A DNA stretch of 35,338 nucleotides from Planctomycetia bacterium. GTDB taxonomy: Bacteria; Planctomycetota; Planctomycetia; Pirellulales; UBA1268. The stretch spans positions 1 through 35,338 of the forward strand of contig RFRL01000011.1 in assembly GCA_009924545.1 (NCBI GenBank), in the 5' to 3' direction. Below are positions 19,699-27,495 of this stretch, piece after piece (positions within the stretch are counted from its first letter, which is position 1; every line of letters starts with the position of its first letter). A model generated the notes under the pieces. That model ran no database searches. It had not been told where the DNA came from and saw only the letters and a program-made list of their open reading frames with translations. A program made the position numbers and the translations under genes.

Positions 19699-20982
19699 TC
19701 AGGCCGGGCCCTCCCGCCCCGCCGGCGATTCAGGTGGAATGACCCGACCGTGCGGATCCCCGGTCCGGTCCCCGACCTCCGCCGCCAGCCGGGCCCTCAC
19801 GTCGCGGCCAATGTGGTGCTCGACCCACTCGGCCGGCGGGTGGAGATGATCGAGGGGCAGTTCCACATTTCGCCCCAACCACGCCTCCCACAGCCGATGG
19901 GACCTGACGATCGTCTCGGCATGACCGCGCCCCGCGGCAGTGAGCCGCCAGCCACCTGCGGTCCGCTCGACAGCTCCCTCGGCCGCCAACGACACGGCCG
20001 CCAGCGTGGGCAGCACGCCCCGGGGGCCGGCGATGACCGTGCCCTCGGCCTGGCGCCACAGCGCCGCCAGGAAATCCTCCCGCACCACCCGCCAGCGCAA
20101 CAGCATCACGGCCACGAGCCGGGCCACGAGCCCGTCACCCGGCGCGAACAGCGCTGCGAGCAGGTAGCACCCGCCGAGGACCACGGCGATCATGCCGGCG
20201 GCGCTCGTGTCGAGTTGCCACGCGGCGACATAGCCCATCGCCGCGGCAGCCATGCCGATCACGGCGGCGAGCGCCACCACCCGGTGGAGCCGGTCGACGA
20301 GCAGTTCGGCGGCCGCCGCCGGCACCACCAGGAGAGCCACCACGAGGACGGCGCCGGCGACGCCGAACCCGGCCACGGTGGTCACCGCGGTGGCGGCGAG
20401 GAGGCCCACGGAAAGGATCGTCACCGGCACGCCGGCGGCCTGGGCGGCGGCGGGATCGAAGGCGGCGAAAACCTGCTCCTTCCACGTGGCCAGGGCCGCG
20501 GCGGCGACACCCGCGAGGACGAGGGTCCCCGTGAGGAACCCCCGGGGGACTTCCCATCCCGCCAGCGACACGGTGTCGAAGGCCGCCAGCTCCAATTCGC
20601 CATACAGCACGCACGCGGCGTCGAGGTCGATCCGCGCGGCGAACGCACTCACCAGCACCACCCCGAGCGCGAACAGCGTGGTGAAGGCCACGCCCGTGCC
20701 GGCGTCCTCGGCGACGCCGGCCCCCGCCGCGAGGCCCGCGCTCAACCAAGCGGTGACGATCGCCGCCGCGACCGCCCCGACCATCACCCCGAGCCCACCG
20801 GGCCGGCTCCCGGCCATCACTGCCAGGACGATCCCCGGCAGCACGGCATGGCTGATCGCATCCCCCAGCAGGCTCATGCGCCGGACCACAAGCAAGCTGC
20901 CCACCAGGGCACACCCTGCCGCCACCACCATCGCCGTGGCGATGTTCCAGGCGTGGAGCGGGTCGATGCCGGCCCCGTTCAT
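19699..20982 (-). CDS. Metal ABC transporter permease fused to a DtxR/MntR-like metal-sensing domain
   Basis: This 427-residue protein has an ABC-3 family permease core (about 1-282, MntB/TroD/ZnuB type) with many hydrophobic helices and the MSLLGDAISHAVLPGI motif typical of the family. Residues about 297-427 match an iron/manganese-dependent repressor. They comprise a shortened winged-helix region (REDFLAALWR, then WRLTAAGRGHA) and a dimerization/metal-binding domain (SHRLWEAWL, LHPPAEWVEHHIG and GDPHGRVIPP). By alignment with B. subtilis MntR (D8, E11, H77, E99, E102, H103), D303, H362, E385, E388 and H389 are kept and E11 becomes A306. The D-to-H spacing is about 10 residues shorter, so DNA binding is doubtful. 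The start at 20982 overlaps the upstream permease stop as ATGA. It is the last gene of the operon. Confidence 0.9.
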   Translation of the reverse strand: MNGAGIDPLHAWNIATAMVVAAGCALVGSLLVVRRMSLLGDAISHAVLPGIVLAVMAGSRPGGLGVMVGAVAAAIVTAWLSAGLAAGAGVAEDAGTGVAFTTLFALGVVLVSAFAARIDLDAACVLYGELELAAFDTVSLAGWEVPRGFLTGTLVLAGVAAAALATWKEQVFAAFDPAAAQAAGVPVTILSVGLLAATAVTTVAGFGVAGAVLVVALLVVPAAAAELLVDRLHRVVALAAVIGMAAAAMGYVAAWQLDTSAAGMIAVVLGGCYLLAALFAPGDGLVARLVAVMLLRWRVVREDFLAALWRQAEGTVIAGPRGVLPTLAAVSLAAEGAVERTAGGWRLTAAGRGHAETIVRSHRLWEAWLGRNVELPLDHLHPPAEWVEHHIGRDVRARLAAEVGDRTGDPHGRVIPPESPAGREGPA

Positions 20983-22175
20983 GGCGTCATCCCCAGCCCG
21001 GCGGCGCGGCCGATCTCCGCGCGGCGCGCCGCATCGATGACCGTGGCCGGGTCGGGCAGGTCGATGGTGAGGAAGGCGCGGGCGTCGTCGGGGGCGACGG
21101 CGAGGATCGACTCCCAGGCGGCCAGGCGGCGCGTGCGCTCCACGGCGCGTGCCCGTCCAGCGGCGGTGAGGCGGAAGCCGCCAACGCCGGGCTCCACCAG
21201 CCCCGCCAGGATCATCTGCCGGAGGATGGCGGCGTCGCCTCCCGCCACGGCATCGGGCCGGCCCGCTTCCAAGCGGGTGAGGATCCGCCCTTCCTCCCAG
21301 GCTGCATGGACGGCCCGGGCCCGGCGCCGGCGGGCCAGCCAGCCACGCTCGGGCGCCGCCACGACCGACACGCCGCAGGCCGCCGCACAGGCGAGCACCA
21401 CCACCGGGCCGGTCGACAGGCCGGATACGAGGCCGCTCACCACGACCCCCACCAAGGCCGCACCTGCGCCGATCGCGCCCGCAAGGGCCACCAGCGCCGG
21501 CACGCGGTCGGTCCACTGGCGGGCGGCGACCGGTGGGATGACCAACAGCGCGGTCACCAGAACGGCCCCCGCCGCCGGCAAGCCCACCACCACCATCACC
21601 GCCACCAAACCAACCAGCAGGAGGTCGATCAACGCCACGGGCCAGCCGGCAGCGGCGGCAAAGGCATCGTCGAACGCCACCAGGGTCACCTCCTTGAGCC
21701 CGAGCACAAGGAGGGCGATGGCGGCCGCGGCGCAGGCCGTGAGGAGGAGCGCGTCCCGCGCCGTCACTGCCGCAGTGTGACCAAGGAGGAACTGCTCCAA
21801 GCCGGCGCTGTCCGGGAGCCCGCGCGCCGTGATGCCGGTCACGAGGGCCACGCCGGCGCCGAACGACACGCCGAGGACCAGCGCCGTGGCGGCGTCGTCG
21901 CGGGTGCGCGTCCAGCGCCGGATGAGCACGAGCGCCGCGAGCGTCGCCAGGGCGGTGGCCAGGCCGCCGAGGAGCAGCCAGGGGAGGTCCCTGCGCCCGG
22001 TGGCCAGGAAGGCGAGGGCCACGCCGGCGAGCGTGCCATGGGCCGCGGCATCCCCCGCCAGCGCCCGGCGCCGCAGCACCGCCAGTGCCCCCACCATGCC
22101 CGCCGCCATCCCCACCGCGCCCACGGCGATGGCGACCACGAGGGTGTTGTGCGTGAGCAGGCTGGCCGGGTTCAT
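20979..22175 (-). CDS. Metal ABC transporter permease with degenerate DtxR-like C-terminal extension
   Basis: This 398-residue protein has an ABC-3 permease core (about 1-276), with [20 protein letters not shown] (35-54) matching the family's conserved first-loop motif and about eight hydrophobic helices. Residues about 277-398 are a soluble extension: a basic linker (RRRRAR), a region resembling the end of a winged helix ([20 protein letters not shown], then [20 protein letters not shown]) and a short tail. It resembles the start of the sensor domain in the next permease but lacks the H-x(n)-E-x-x-E-H metal cluster, so it looks degenerate. Both ends overlap neighbours by 4 nt (ATGA), implying coupled translation and a heterodimeric membrane channel with the product of 19699-20982. 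Confidence 0.88.
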   Translation of the reverse strand: MNPASLLTHNTLVVAIAVGAVGMAAGMVGALAVLRRRALAGDAAAHGTLAGVALAFLATGRRDLPWLLLGGLATALATLAALVLIRRWTRTRDDAATALVLGVSFGAGVALVTGITARGLPDSAGLEQFLLGHTAAVTARDALLLTACAAAAIALLVLGLKEVTLVAFDDAFAAAAGWPVALIDLLLVGLVAVMVVVGLPAAGAVLVTALLVIPPVAARQWTDRVPALVALAGAIGAGAALVGVVVSGLVSGLSTGPVVVLACAAACGVSVVAAPERGWLARRRRARAVHAAWEEGRILTRLEAGRPDAVAGGDAAILRQMILAGLVEPGVGGFRLTAAGRARAVERTRRLAAWESILAVAPDDARAFLTIDLPDPATVIDAARRAEIGRAAGLGMTP

Positions 22176-22996
22176 GGCGTCCGCCCCCCGGTGGCCACGG
22201 CGCGCGACAGTTCCTCGAGCACCGCCGGCTGGCCGGAATAGGTGCGCCGCAGGTTCTCCGGGGTGAGCACGGCGCCAGTCGGACCGGCGGCCACCAGCCG
22301 CATGTCGATCAGCGCCACCGCGTCGAACCACGTCACCGCCGAACGCAGGTCGTGGTGGACGACGATCACCAGGCAGCCGGCGGCACGGAGGGTGCCGAGG
22401 ACGCCGAAGATCGTCTCCTGCGAGCCGGCGTCGACCCCCGCCATCGGCTCGTCGAGCAGGTAGATCTCCGCCCGTTGGGCCAGTGCCCGGGCGAGGAACA
22501 CTCGCTGCTGCTGCCCACCGGAGAGGCGGCCGATCTGCCGGCCGGCGAGATCGGCCAGGCCGACGCGCTCCAGGCATTCCGCGGCCCAGGCGCGCTCGCG
22601 CCGGCCGGGCCGGCGGAACCATCCGAGATGGCCATACGTGCCCATGAGAACGACATCCATGACGCTCACCGGGAAGCCCCAGTCGACGGTCTCGCGCTGC
22701 GGCACGTAGCCAACGCGCGAGCGGACCGTGGCCAGCGGGGCGCCGTCAAAACACACGTTCCCCCCGGCCAGCGGCACGAGGCCGAGGGCCGCTTTGAGGA
22801 GCGTGCTCTTGCCGGCGCCGTTGGGACCGACGATGCCGTAGACCGCCGGCCCACGGATCACCAGATCGACGTTCCAGAGCACCGGTCGGCCGGCGTAGGC
22901 CACGGTCACGTCATGGAACTCCACCACCGGCCCAGGGTGCAGCGGCCCAGGGTGCAGCGGCACACGGTTCGGCCCCGCCGGGGCGGCGGCGGCCAT
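22172..22996 (-). CDS. Metal ABC transporter ATP-binding protein
   Basis: This 274-residue ATPase of the Mn/Zn/Fe uptake family powers the two permeases encoded downstream. It shows Walker [10 protein letters not shown] (57-65), Q-loop YVPQ (97-100), signature LSGGQQQR (158-165), Walker B IYLLDEP (178-184) and the switch His in VVHHDL (214-215). [20 protein letters not shown] is characteristic of the TroB/MntB-type branch. ATG 22996 overlaps the binding-protein stop as TGATG; a GTG at 22999 is the alternative. The N-terminus contains LHPGP twice in a row (14-18, 19-23), from a 15-bp tandem duplication; this part precedes the conserved fold and probably tolerates the insertion. Confidence 0.93.
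   Translation of the reverse strand: MAAAAPAGPNRVPLHPGPLHPGPVVEFHDVTVAYAGRPVLWNVDLVIRGPAVYGIVGPNGAGKSTLLKAALGLVPLAGGNVCFDGAPLATVRSRVGYVPQRETVDWGFPVSVMDVVLMGTYGHLGWFRRPGRRERAWAAECLERVGLADLAGRQIGRLSGGQQQRVFLARALAQRAEIYLLDEPMAGVDAGSQETIFGVLGTLRAAGCLVIVVHHDLRSAVTWFDAVALIDMRLVAAGPTGAVLTPENLRRTYSGQPAVLEELSRAVATGGRTP
22930..22959 (-). repeat. Perfect 15-bp tandem duplication in the metal ABC ATPase gene
   Basis: Positions 22930-22944 and 22945-22959 are identical 15-bp units. They add five residues (LHPGP) in frame near the ATPase N-terminus, outside the catalytic motifs. Confidence 0.9.
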
Positions 22997-23949
22997 CACG
23001 GGGTGGCACCCGGACCGGCCGACGCGGGTCGGGCGGGCGCCGGCGGCACCGTGTCACCACCGAGCCCCTGCACGATCACGTCGACGTTCGCCATCAGGGC
23101 GCTCTCCAGCGTGTCGTGACCGCTCTCCGGCCCCCCGAGCGAGTCGGAATAGAGGCGCCCCCCGAGGCCCACGGTGTGCCCCCGCGCCCGCGCCCCCTCG
23201 CGGAGCGCCGCGACGTTGCGGTCGGAGACGCTCGTCTCCACGAACACAGCCGGGATCCGCCGCGCGGTCAGGAGATCGACGAGCCGGTTGATGTCGGCGA
23301 GCCCCGCCTCGGCCTCGGTGCTCGTCCCTTGCACCCCCACCACTTCGACTTCATAGGCCCGGCCGAAATACCGGAAGGCGTCGTGGGCCGTGACCAACAC
23401 GCGGCGGGTGGAGGGGATGGTGGCGAGGCGCCGGCGGGCCTCCCCATGGGCCTCCCGGAGTCGTGCCGCGCGCTCGGCCGCCCGGGCGCGATACCCCTCC
23501 GCGCCGCCCGGATCGAGGACTGCCAGACGTTCCGCCACGACGGCCGGCGCGTGGGACCACAACTCGGCATCGAACCACACGTGCGGGTCAGGGATCCCCT
23601 GGCCTGCCTCGATCAAGCGGTCGGCGGGTAGCCCCGCACCGATGCTCACCACGGGCGTGCGCCGCCCGAGCCGGTCGAGGAGGTCGGCGAGCCGACCCTC
23701 GAGCCGCAGGCCGGAGGCCACCACGGCATCGGCGCGTGCCAAGCGATCGGCATCGCGGGGGGTGGCCCGGTAGCTGTGCGGATCGATACCGGGGGCGAGC
23801 AGGCACTCGACACCACACCGGTCGCCACAGACGCTGCGGGCGATGTCGGCCGCCATGGTGGTCGTGGCCATCACCCGGATCCGTTCGGCAGCCAGGGAGT
23901 GCCCCGGGCGGCCCACGCTCACCAGCAGCGCCAGGATCGCGATCCGCAC
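22996..23949 (-). CDS. Metal ABC transporter substrate-binding protein (TroA/MntA/PsaA type)
   Basis: This is an extracytoplasmic receptor that captures a transition metal, probably Mn2+ or Fe2+, for the permease pair. With the GTG start at 23949 it has 317 residues and a compact signal peptide ([13 protein letters not shown]...LAA, 1-21). Cluster A-I features are [23 protein letters not shown] (H58), PDPHVWFD (H123), [11 protein letters not shown] (E212/E214) and LYSDSLG (D269). This His-His-Glu-Asp pattern is typical of Mn/Fe rather than Zn receptors, and no His-rich loop is present. The frame is open back to ATG 24081, but that ATG abuts the operator and lies upstream of both predicted transcription starts. 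GTG 24030 is another option, and none has a Shine-Dalgarno sequence. Function is secure; the start and exact metal are not. Confidence 0.88.
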   Translation of the reverse strand: MRIAILALLVSVGRPGHSLAAERIRVMATTTMAADIARSVCGDRCGVECLLAPGIDPHSYRATPRDADRLARADAVVASGLRLEGRLADLLDRLGRRTPVVSIGAGLPADRLIEAGQGIPDPHVWFDAELWSHAPAVVAERLAVLDPGGAEGYRARAAERAARLREAHGEARRRLATIPSTRRVLVTAHDAFRYFGRAYEVEVVGVQGTSTEAEAGLADINRLVDLLTARRIPAVFVETSVSDRNVAALREGARARGHTVGLGGRLYSDSLGGPESGHDTLESALMANVDVIVQGLGGDTVPPAPARPASAGPGATP

Positions 23950-24058
23950 GGCAGCCGCAACGAGGCCCCGGGTTTCCGCTCCCCTGCCAAACCGGAGCGG
24001 TTCCCCGGTTCGGAGGGTGGGGACGATCACGGACCGGCGGAGGACCGCCCGATCGAGG

Positions 24059-24108
24059 TTTTTAGAGTCGTCAAAAATCATTTTTGGAACATCCAAAAAA
24101 TAGTCTAA
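24059..24108 (-). promoter_or_regulatory. Metal-transporter operon promoter with 19-bp palindromic operator
   Basis: In this very GC-rich window, 24059-24108 is strikingly AT-rich. It contains a perfect palindrome TTTTTGGA-ACA-TCCAAAAA (24081-24099) and an imperfect copy, TTTTTAGA-GTCG-TCAAAAA (24059-24077), 22 bp away. On the minus strand the likely promoter is TTAGAC (24103-24108), 17 nt, AAAAAT (24080-24085); an alternative is TTCCAA (24084-24089), 17 nt, TCTAAA (24061-24066). In both the palindrome covers promoter elements, as for a repressor site. Nineteen base pairs is the usual length of DtxR-family operators, so a metalloregulator is the prime suspect; none is encoded as a free protein here. 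Confidence 0.65.
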
Positions 24109-24191
24109 CAGCCTCCTGGGCGCGGGCACAATTGTCGGGGTGCGAACGCGACGCACGGGCGACGCACGGGGAACGGACAGGGCCCGGATCG

Positions 24192-24220
24192 TTGACCGAT
24201 CCAACGGCCAGCCGTATCGT
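24192..24220 (+). promoter_or_regulatory. Sigma70-type promoter for the GNAT/M16 genes
   Basis: TTGACC (24192-24197, 5/6), a 17-nt spacer and TATCGT (24215-24220, 4/6) predict a start near 24227, 20 nt before the GNAT ATG. It may serve the whole rightward cluster to 28986. Confidence 0.6.
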
Positions 24221-24246
24221 CTCGGCAGAAGGTTGGGAGGAGTGGC

Positions 24247-24858
24247 ATGGCGACGGGCTACTTCAAACGATTCCGCATGGCGGCCGATCTCCTCCGGATC
24301 AGGCGCCCCGCCCCGCTGCCTACCGGCTACCGGTTCGTGCCCTGGAACGAAGCCCTTGTCGATGTCCACGCGCGGACGAAATACCATGCGTTCCGCGACG
24401 AGATCGACGCCGTGGTCTTCCCCTGTCTGGGCGACCTGGAGGGGTGCCGGCGGCTGATGCGCGAGATCCGCGACAAGACCGGATTCCTGCCCGTGGCAAC
24501 CTGGCTGATCGTCCGCGGAGCCTCGCACGCCGACATGGAGTGGTGCGGCACGATCCAGGGGGTGGTCGACGAGACGGGCGCGGGGTCGATCCAGAACATC
24601 GGGATCGTGCCCGGGCACCGCGGCTTGGGCTTGGGCACCGCCCTCATCGAACGAGCCCTGAGCGGTTTCCGCGACTGGGGTGTGGGGCGCGCGACCCTGG
24701 AGGTGACCGCCGACAATGTCGGAGCCGTCCGGCTCTACCAACGGCTCGGTTTCCGCCGTCAGCGGACGGTCTACAAAGTGGTCGATGGTCCCGATCCGCG
24801 TGCGTCCTGCCCCGGCCCCGCACCGGCGACCGCCTCGGCGGCGCCGTATGGTTGGTGA
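24247..24858 (+). CDS. GNAT-family N-acetyltransferase
   Basis: This 203-residue protein would transfer an acyl group from acetyl-CoA to an unknown amine. The GNAT core is clear: motif A NIGIVPGHRGLGLGTALIE (about 118-136), which contains the CoA pyrophosphate loop R-G-x-G-x-G, and motif B LEVTADNVGAVRLYQRLGF (about 153-171). The N-terminal half (1-100), with WNEALVDVHARTKYHAFRDE, resembles the substrate side of similar acetyltransferases. A Pro/Ala-rich tail follows the fold. GGAGGAG lies 4 nt before ATG 24247, with a promoter immediately upstream. It is divergent from the metal transporter operon and 46 nt before the M16 pair; a shared function is not evident. Confidence 0.88.
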   Translation: MATGYFKRFRMAADLLRIRRPAPLPTGYRFVPWNEALVDVHARTKYHAFRDEIDAVVFPCLGDLEGCRRLMREIRDKTGFLPVATWLIVRGASHADMEWCGTIQGVVDETGAGSIQNIGIVPGHRGLGLGTALIERALSGFRDWGVGRATLEVTADNVGAVRLYQRLGFRRQRTVYKVVDGPDPRASCPGPAPATASAAPYGW

Positions 24859-24904
24859 GGGCCACGATGATGGTCGGGCGGTGGCACGAGAGGGGCGGCA
24901 GACC

Positions 24905-26152
24905 TTGAAGCAGCAGTTGTTCTCGACCACCCTCGACAACGGCATCGTGGTGTTGGGTGAACGGCTGCCGGGGCTGGAGTCGGCCGCCGTCGCGTTCCAC
25001 CTCCCGGTGGGTGCGGTGCATGACGGCCCGGGTCGCTGCGGCCTGGCCACGCTGGCCGGTGAGATGATGCTCCGCGGAGCCGGCGGGCGGACCAGCCGCG
25101 AGGTGATCGAATCGCTGGAGGGGGCGGGCGTCCAGTGGGCGCACTCTGTGTCCACCAGCCATTCGAGTTTCGCCGGTGCGATGGTCGCCCGGCAACTCAT
25201 ACCCGCCCTCCCGATCTATGCCGACATCGTCCGCCGCCCCCGGCTCCCGGCCGACGAGCTGGAGCCGGCCCGGCAGATGGTCCTGCGCAACCTCGCCGGA
25301 ACCGAGGACGATCCGGCCCACCGCACGATGGCGGCCCTCCGCCAACTCCACTATCCGTCACCGTGGGGCATGCCCGCGGAAGGGATCTCGGCCGAGGTGG
25401 CGGAACTGGGGATCGGGGAGGTGCGCGACTTCGTGGCTCGCCGCGTCATGCCCCGTGGATCGATCATCGCGGTGGCGGGGCGGATCGAATGGCCCGAGGT
25501 GGTCGACCGGATCGCCGCCCTGTTCGGCGACTGGACCACCGCGGGCGACGCATCCGTGGCCTCGGGCACGCGGGGTCCGCGTGTCCGGCATGTCCCCCAC
25601 GATTCGCAGCAGACGCACATCGCCCTCGGCTGGTTCGCCCCGCCGTACGCCAGTGACGATTCGTACGAGGCCTCGGCGGCCCTGGCGATTCTCGGGGGTG
25701 GCTCCAGTTCCCGCCTGTTCACCGAGGTGCGCGAGCGACGCGGGTTGTGCTACAGCGTTTCGGCCGGTTACCACACCCTCCGCGACCATGCCATGGCCGT
25801 CTGCTATTCCGGCACCAGTGCCGCGCGGGCGCAGGAAACCCTCGACGTCATGTTCGCGGAAATCCGCCGTCTGCCCGGGACCCTCGAGCCGGCGGAACTG
25901 GAGCGCGTGAAGGCCCGCGCGAAGAGCGCCCTGGTGATGCAGCAGGAATCGAGCGCCGCCCGGGCCGGCGACATCGCCCGCCGGTGGTATCACCTGCAGT
26001 CGATGCGGTCGCTGGCGGAGGAATTGGCCCGCTACGACCAACTCAGTGTCGAGTCGATCGAGCGCTGGCTGGCGGCCCACCCGGCCGCCGGACTCTCGGT
26101 GGTGTCGTTGGGCCGCGAGCCGCTGGAGGTGCCCGATGACGTTCAGGCATGA
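24905..26152 (+). CDS. M16-family peptidase-like protein lacking the zinc motif
   Basis: This 415-residue protein has the two-domain M16 (pitrilysin/processing-peptidase) fold: the N-terminal FSTTLDNGIVVLGERLPGLE, then ALGWFAPPYASDDSY and LGGGSSSRLFTEVRERRGLC in the C-terminal half. This last segment is the family's conserved R/Y region. Where active members have HxxEH, this protein reads LATLAGEM, so it should not bind zinc. It likely acts as the non-catalytic half of a heterodimer with the next gene. The start is TTG 24905, which places the family N-terminus correctly and has AGGGG 9 nt upstream; ATG 24848, overlapping the GNAT gene, is possible. It overlaps the downstream gene by 17 nt. 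Confidence 0.87.
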   Translation: MKQQLFSTTLDNGIVVLGERLPGLESAAVAFHLPVGAVHDGPGRCGLATLAGEMMLRGAGGRTSREVIESLEGAGVQWAHSVSTSHSSFAGAMVARQLIPALPIYADIVRRPRLPADELEPARQMVLRNLAGTEDDPAHRTMAALRQLHYPSPWGMPAEGISAEVAELGIGEVRDFVARRVMPRGSIIAVAGRIEWPEVVDRIAALFGDWTTAGDASVASGTRGPRVRHVPHDSQQTHIALGWFAPPYASDDSYEASAALAILGGGSSSRLFTEVRERRGLCYSVSAGYHTLRDHAMAVCYSGTSAARAQETLDVMFAEIRRLPGTLEPAELERVKARAKSALVMQQESSAARAGDIARRWYHLQSMRSLAEELARYDQLSVESIERWLAAHPAAGLSVVSLGREPLEVPDDVQA

Positions 26153-27431
26153 ACGGCTTCCCAACGGCCTGGAGATCGTCGCGGAGGTCACCGACGACGC
26201 CCTCTCCACGAGCGTCGGTTTCTTCGTCCGGACCGGCGCCCGTGACGAAACCGACGCCACATGGGGCGTGAGCCACTTCCTCGAGCACATGGTCTTCAAG
26301 GGCACCGACGAGTTGTCGGCCGACGAGATCAACCGCCGGTTCGACTGGATGGGGGCCAGCGCCAACGCCTTCACCAGCGAAGAGGACACCGTCTACCATG
26401 CCGCGGTCCTTCCGGCGCAGCAACACGAGGCCACCGCCCTGCTCGCGGCGATGATGCGGCCAGCCCTGCGGGCCGAGGACTTCACCACGGAGAAGCTCGT
26501 CATCCTGGAGGAAATCCGGATGTACGACGACCAGCCGCCGTTCGGTGCCGACGAGCGGTGCCGGGCGGCGTTCTTCGGGTTCCACCCGTTGGGGCGTAGC
26601 GTCCTGGGCACGGTGGAATCGATCGAGGCCCTCCCGGTGGAGGCGTTGCGCGAATACCATCGGCGCCGCTACGCACCCGGCAACATCGTCCTGGCGGCGA
26701 CCGGCGCGGTCGATTTTCCCGCCCTGGTGGGGACGGCCCGGCGCCACTGCGGTGATTGGGCGCCGTTCACCGAGTCGGCCCCGACCGCCGGCGTGGTGCC
26801 CGGACGGGGTCCGGGGCAGTCGGTGTTCGAAGCGATCGTCAGGCCGGCGGCCACCCTCGCCTACGGCGTGCGGATGTCGGCGGGACCGGCCGGTGACGAC
26901 CCCGAGCGGTTCGCCGCCAAACTGCTCGCCACGGTGCTCGGCGACGACTCGGGGAGCCGCCTCTACTGGGCGCTCGTCGATCCGGGAACGGCAGAGCAGG
27001 CCTCCTGCCATCACCAGGATTTCCGTGACGCCGGCCTGTTCACCACCCAACTGGCATGTGACGGCGCCGATGCCACCGATCTCCTCGAGCAGGTGACCGA
27101 CATCTACGCCACCGCCGCCGCGGGCGGCATCACCGGCGCCGAACTGGAGCAGGCCCGTAACAAACTCGCCGGCCGGGTCGTGCTCGTGGGGGAGCGGCCG
27201 CGGAGGCGGCTGTTCAGCGTGGGGCTGGAATGGGCCCGGTCCGGGCACTACCGCTCGGTGGCCGACGACCTGGCGATCGTGGAGCGACTCTCCCTCGACG
27301 ACCTCCACCGCGTCCTGGCGGGGTGGCCCCTCCATGGGCCCGCCGCCGTCGTGCTGGCCGGACCGGGTGGCAGCGCCGACGGCTCCGATCCAACCGACCC
27401 TTCCGTCGCCGCGGCGGACGACACACAATAG
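26136..27431 (+). CDS. M16-family zinc metallopeptidase (catalytic subunit)
   Basis: This 431-residue processing-peptidase-like enzyme has the inverted zinc motif HFLEH (H47, E50, H51), with the third ligand E126 in KLVILEEIRMYDD at the family's usual distance. The N-terminal RLPNGLEIVAE, AYGVRMSAG and the glycine-rich LGDDSGSRLYWALVDPG in the second domain complete the family pattern. It has no signal peptide, as is common for bacterial YmxG/PqqL-like single-unit M16 proteins. ATG 26136 has GGAGG 6 nt upstream and lies within the previous gene's end, so the two are translationally coupled. Together they probably form the clamshell in which one half is catalytic. The substrate is unknown, likely short or unfolded peptides. 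Confidence 0.92.
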   Translation: MTFRHERLPNGLEIVAEVTDDALSTSVGFFVRTGARDETDATWGVSHFLEHMVFKGTDELSADEINRRFDWMGASANAFTSEEDTVYHAAVLPAQQHEATALLAAMMRPALRAEDFTTEKLVILEEIRMYDDQPPFGADERCRAAFFGFHPLGRSVLGTVESIEALPVEALREYHRRRYAPGNIVLAATGAVDFPALVGTARRHCGDWAPFTESAPTAGVVPGRGPGQSVFEAIVRPAATLAYGVRMSAGPAGDDPERFAAKLLATVLGDDSGSRLYWALVDPGTAEQASCHHQDFRDAGLFTTQLACDGADATDLLEQVTDIYATAAAGGITGAELEQARNKLAGRVVLVGERPRRRLFSVGLEWARSGHYRSVADDLAIVERLSLDDLHRVLAGWPLHGPAAVVLAGPGGSADGSDPTDPSVAAADDTQ

Positions 27432-27495
27432 GGTGTCGTCTCGAACTTCAGGCCACGACGCTCCGTAGACGCAATTCCACACCCGAAACGAACCC

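Noticed and set aside
23950-24081. ATG 24081 as start of the metal-binding protein
   Set aside because: It abuts the palindromic operator, lies upstream of both predicted transcription starts, and would give the signal peptide an N-region of more than 40 residues.
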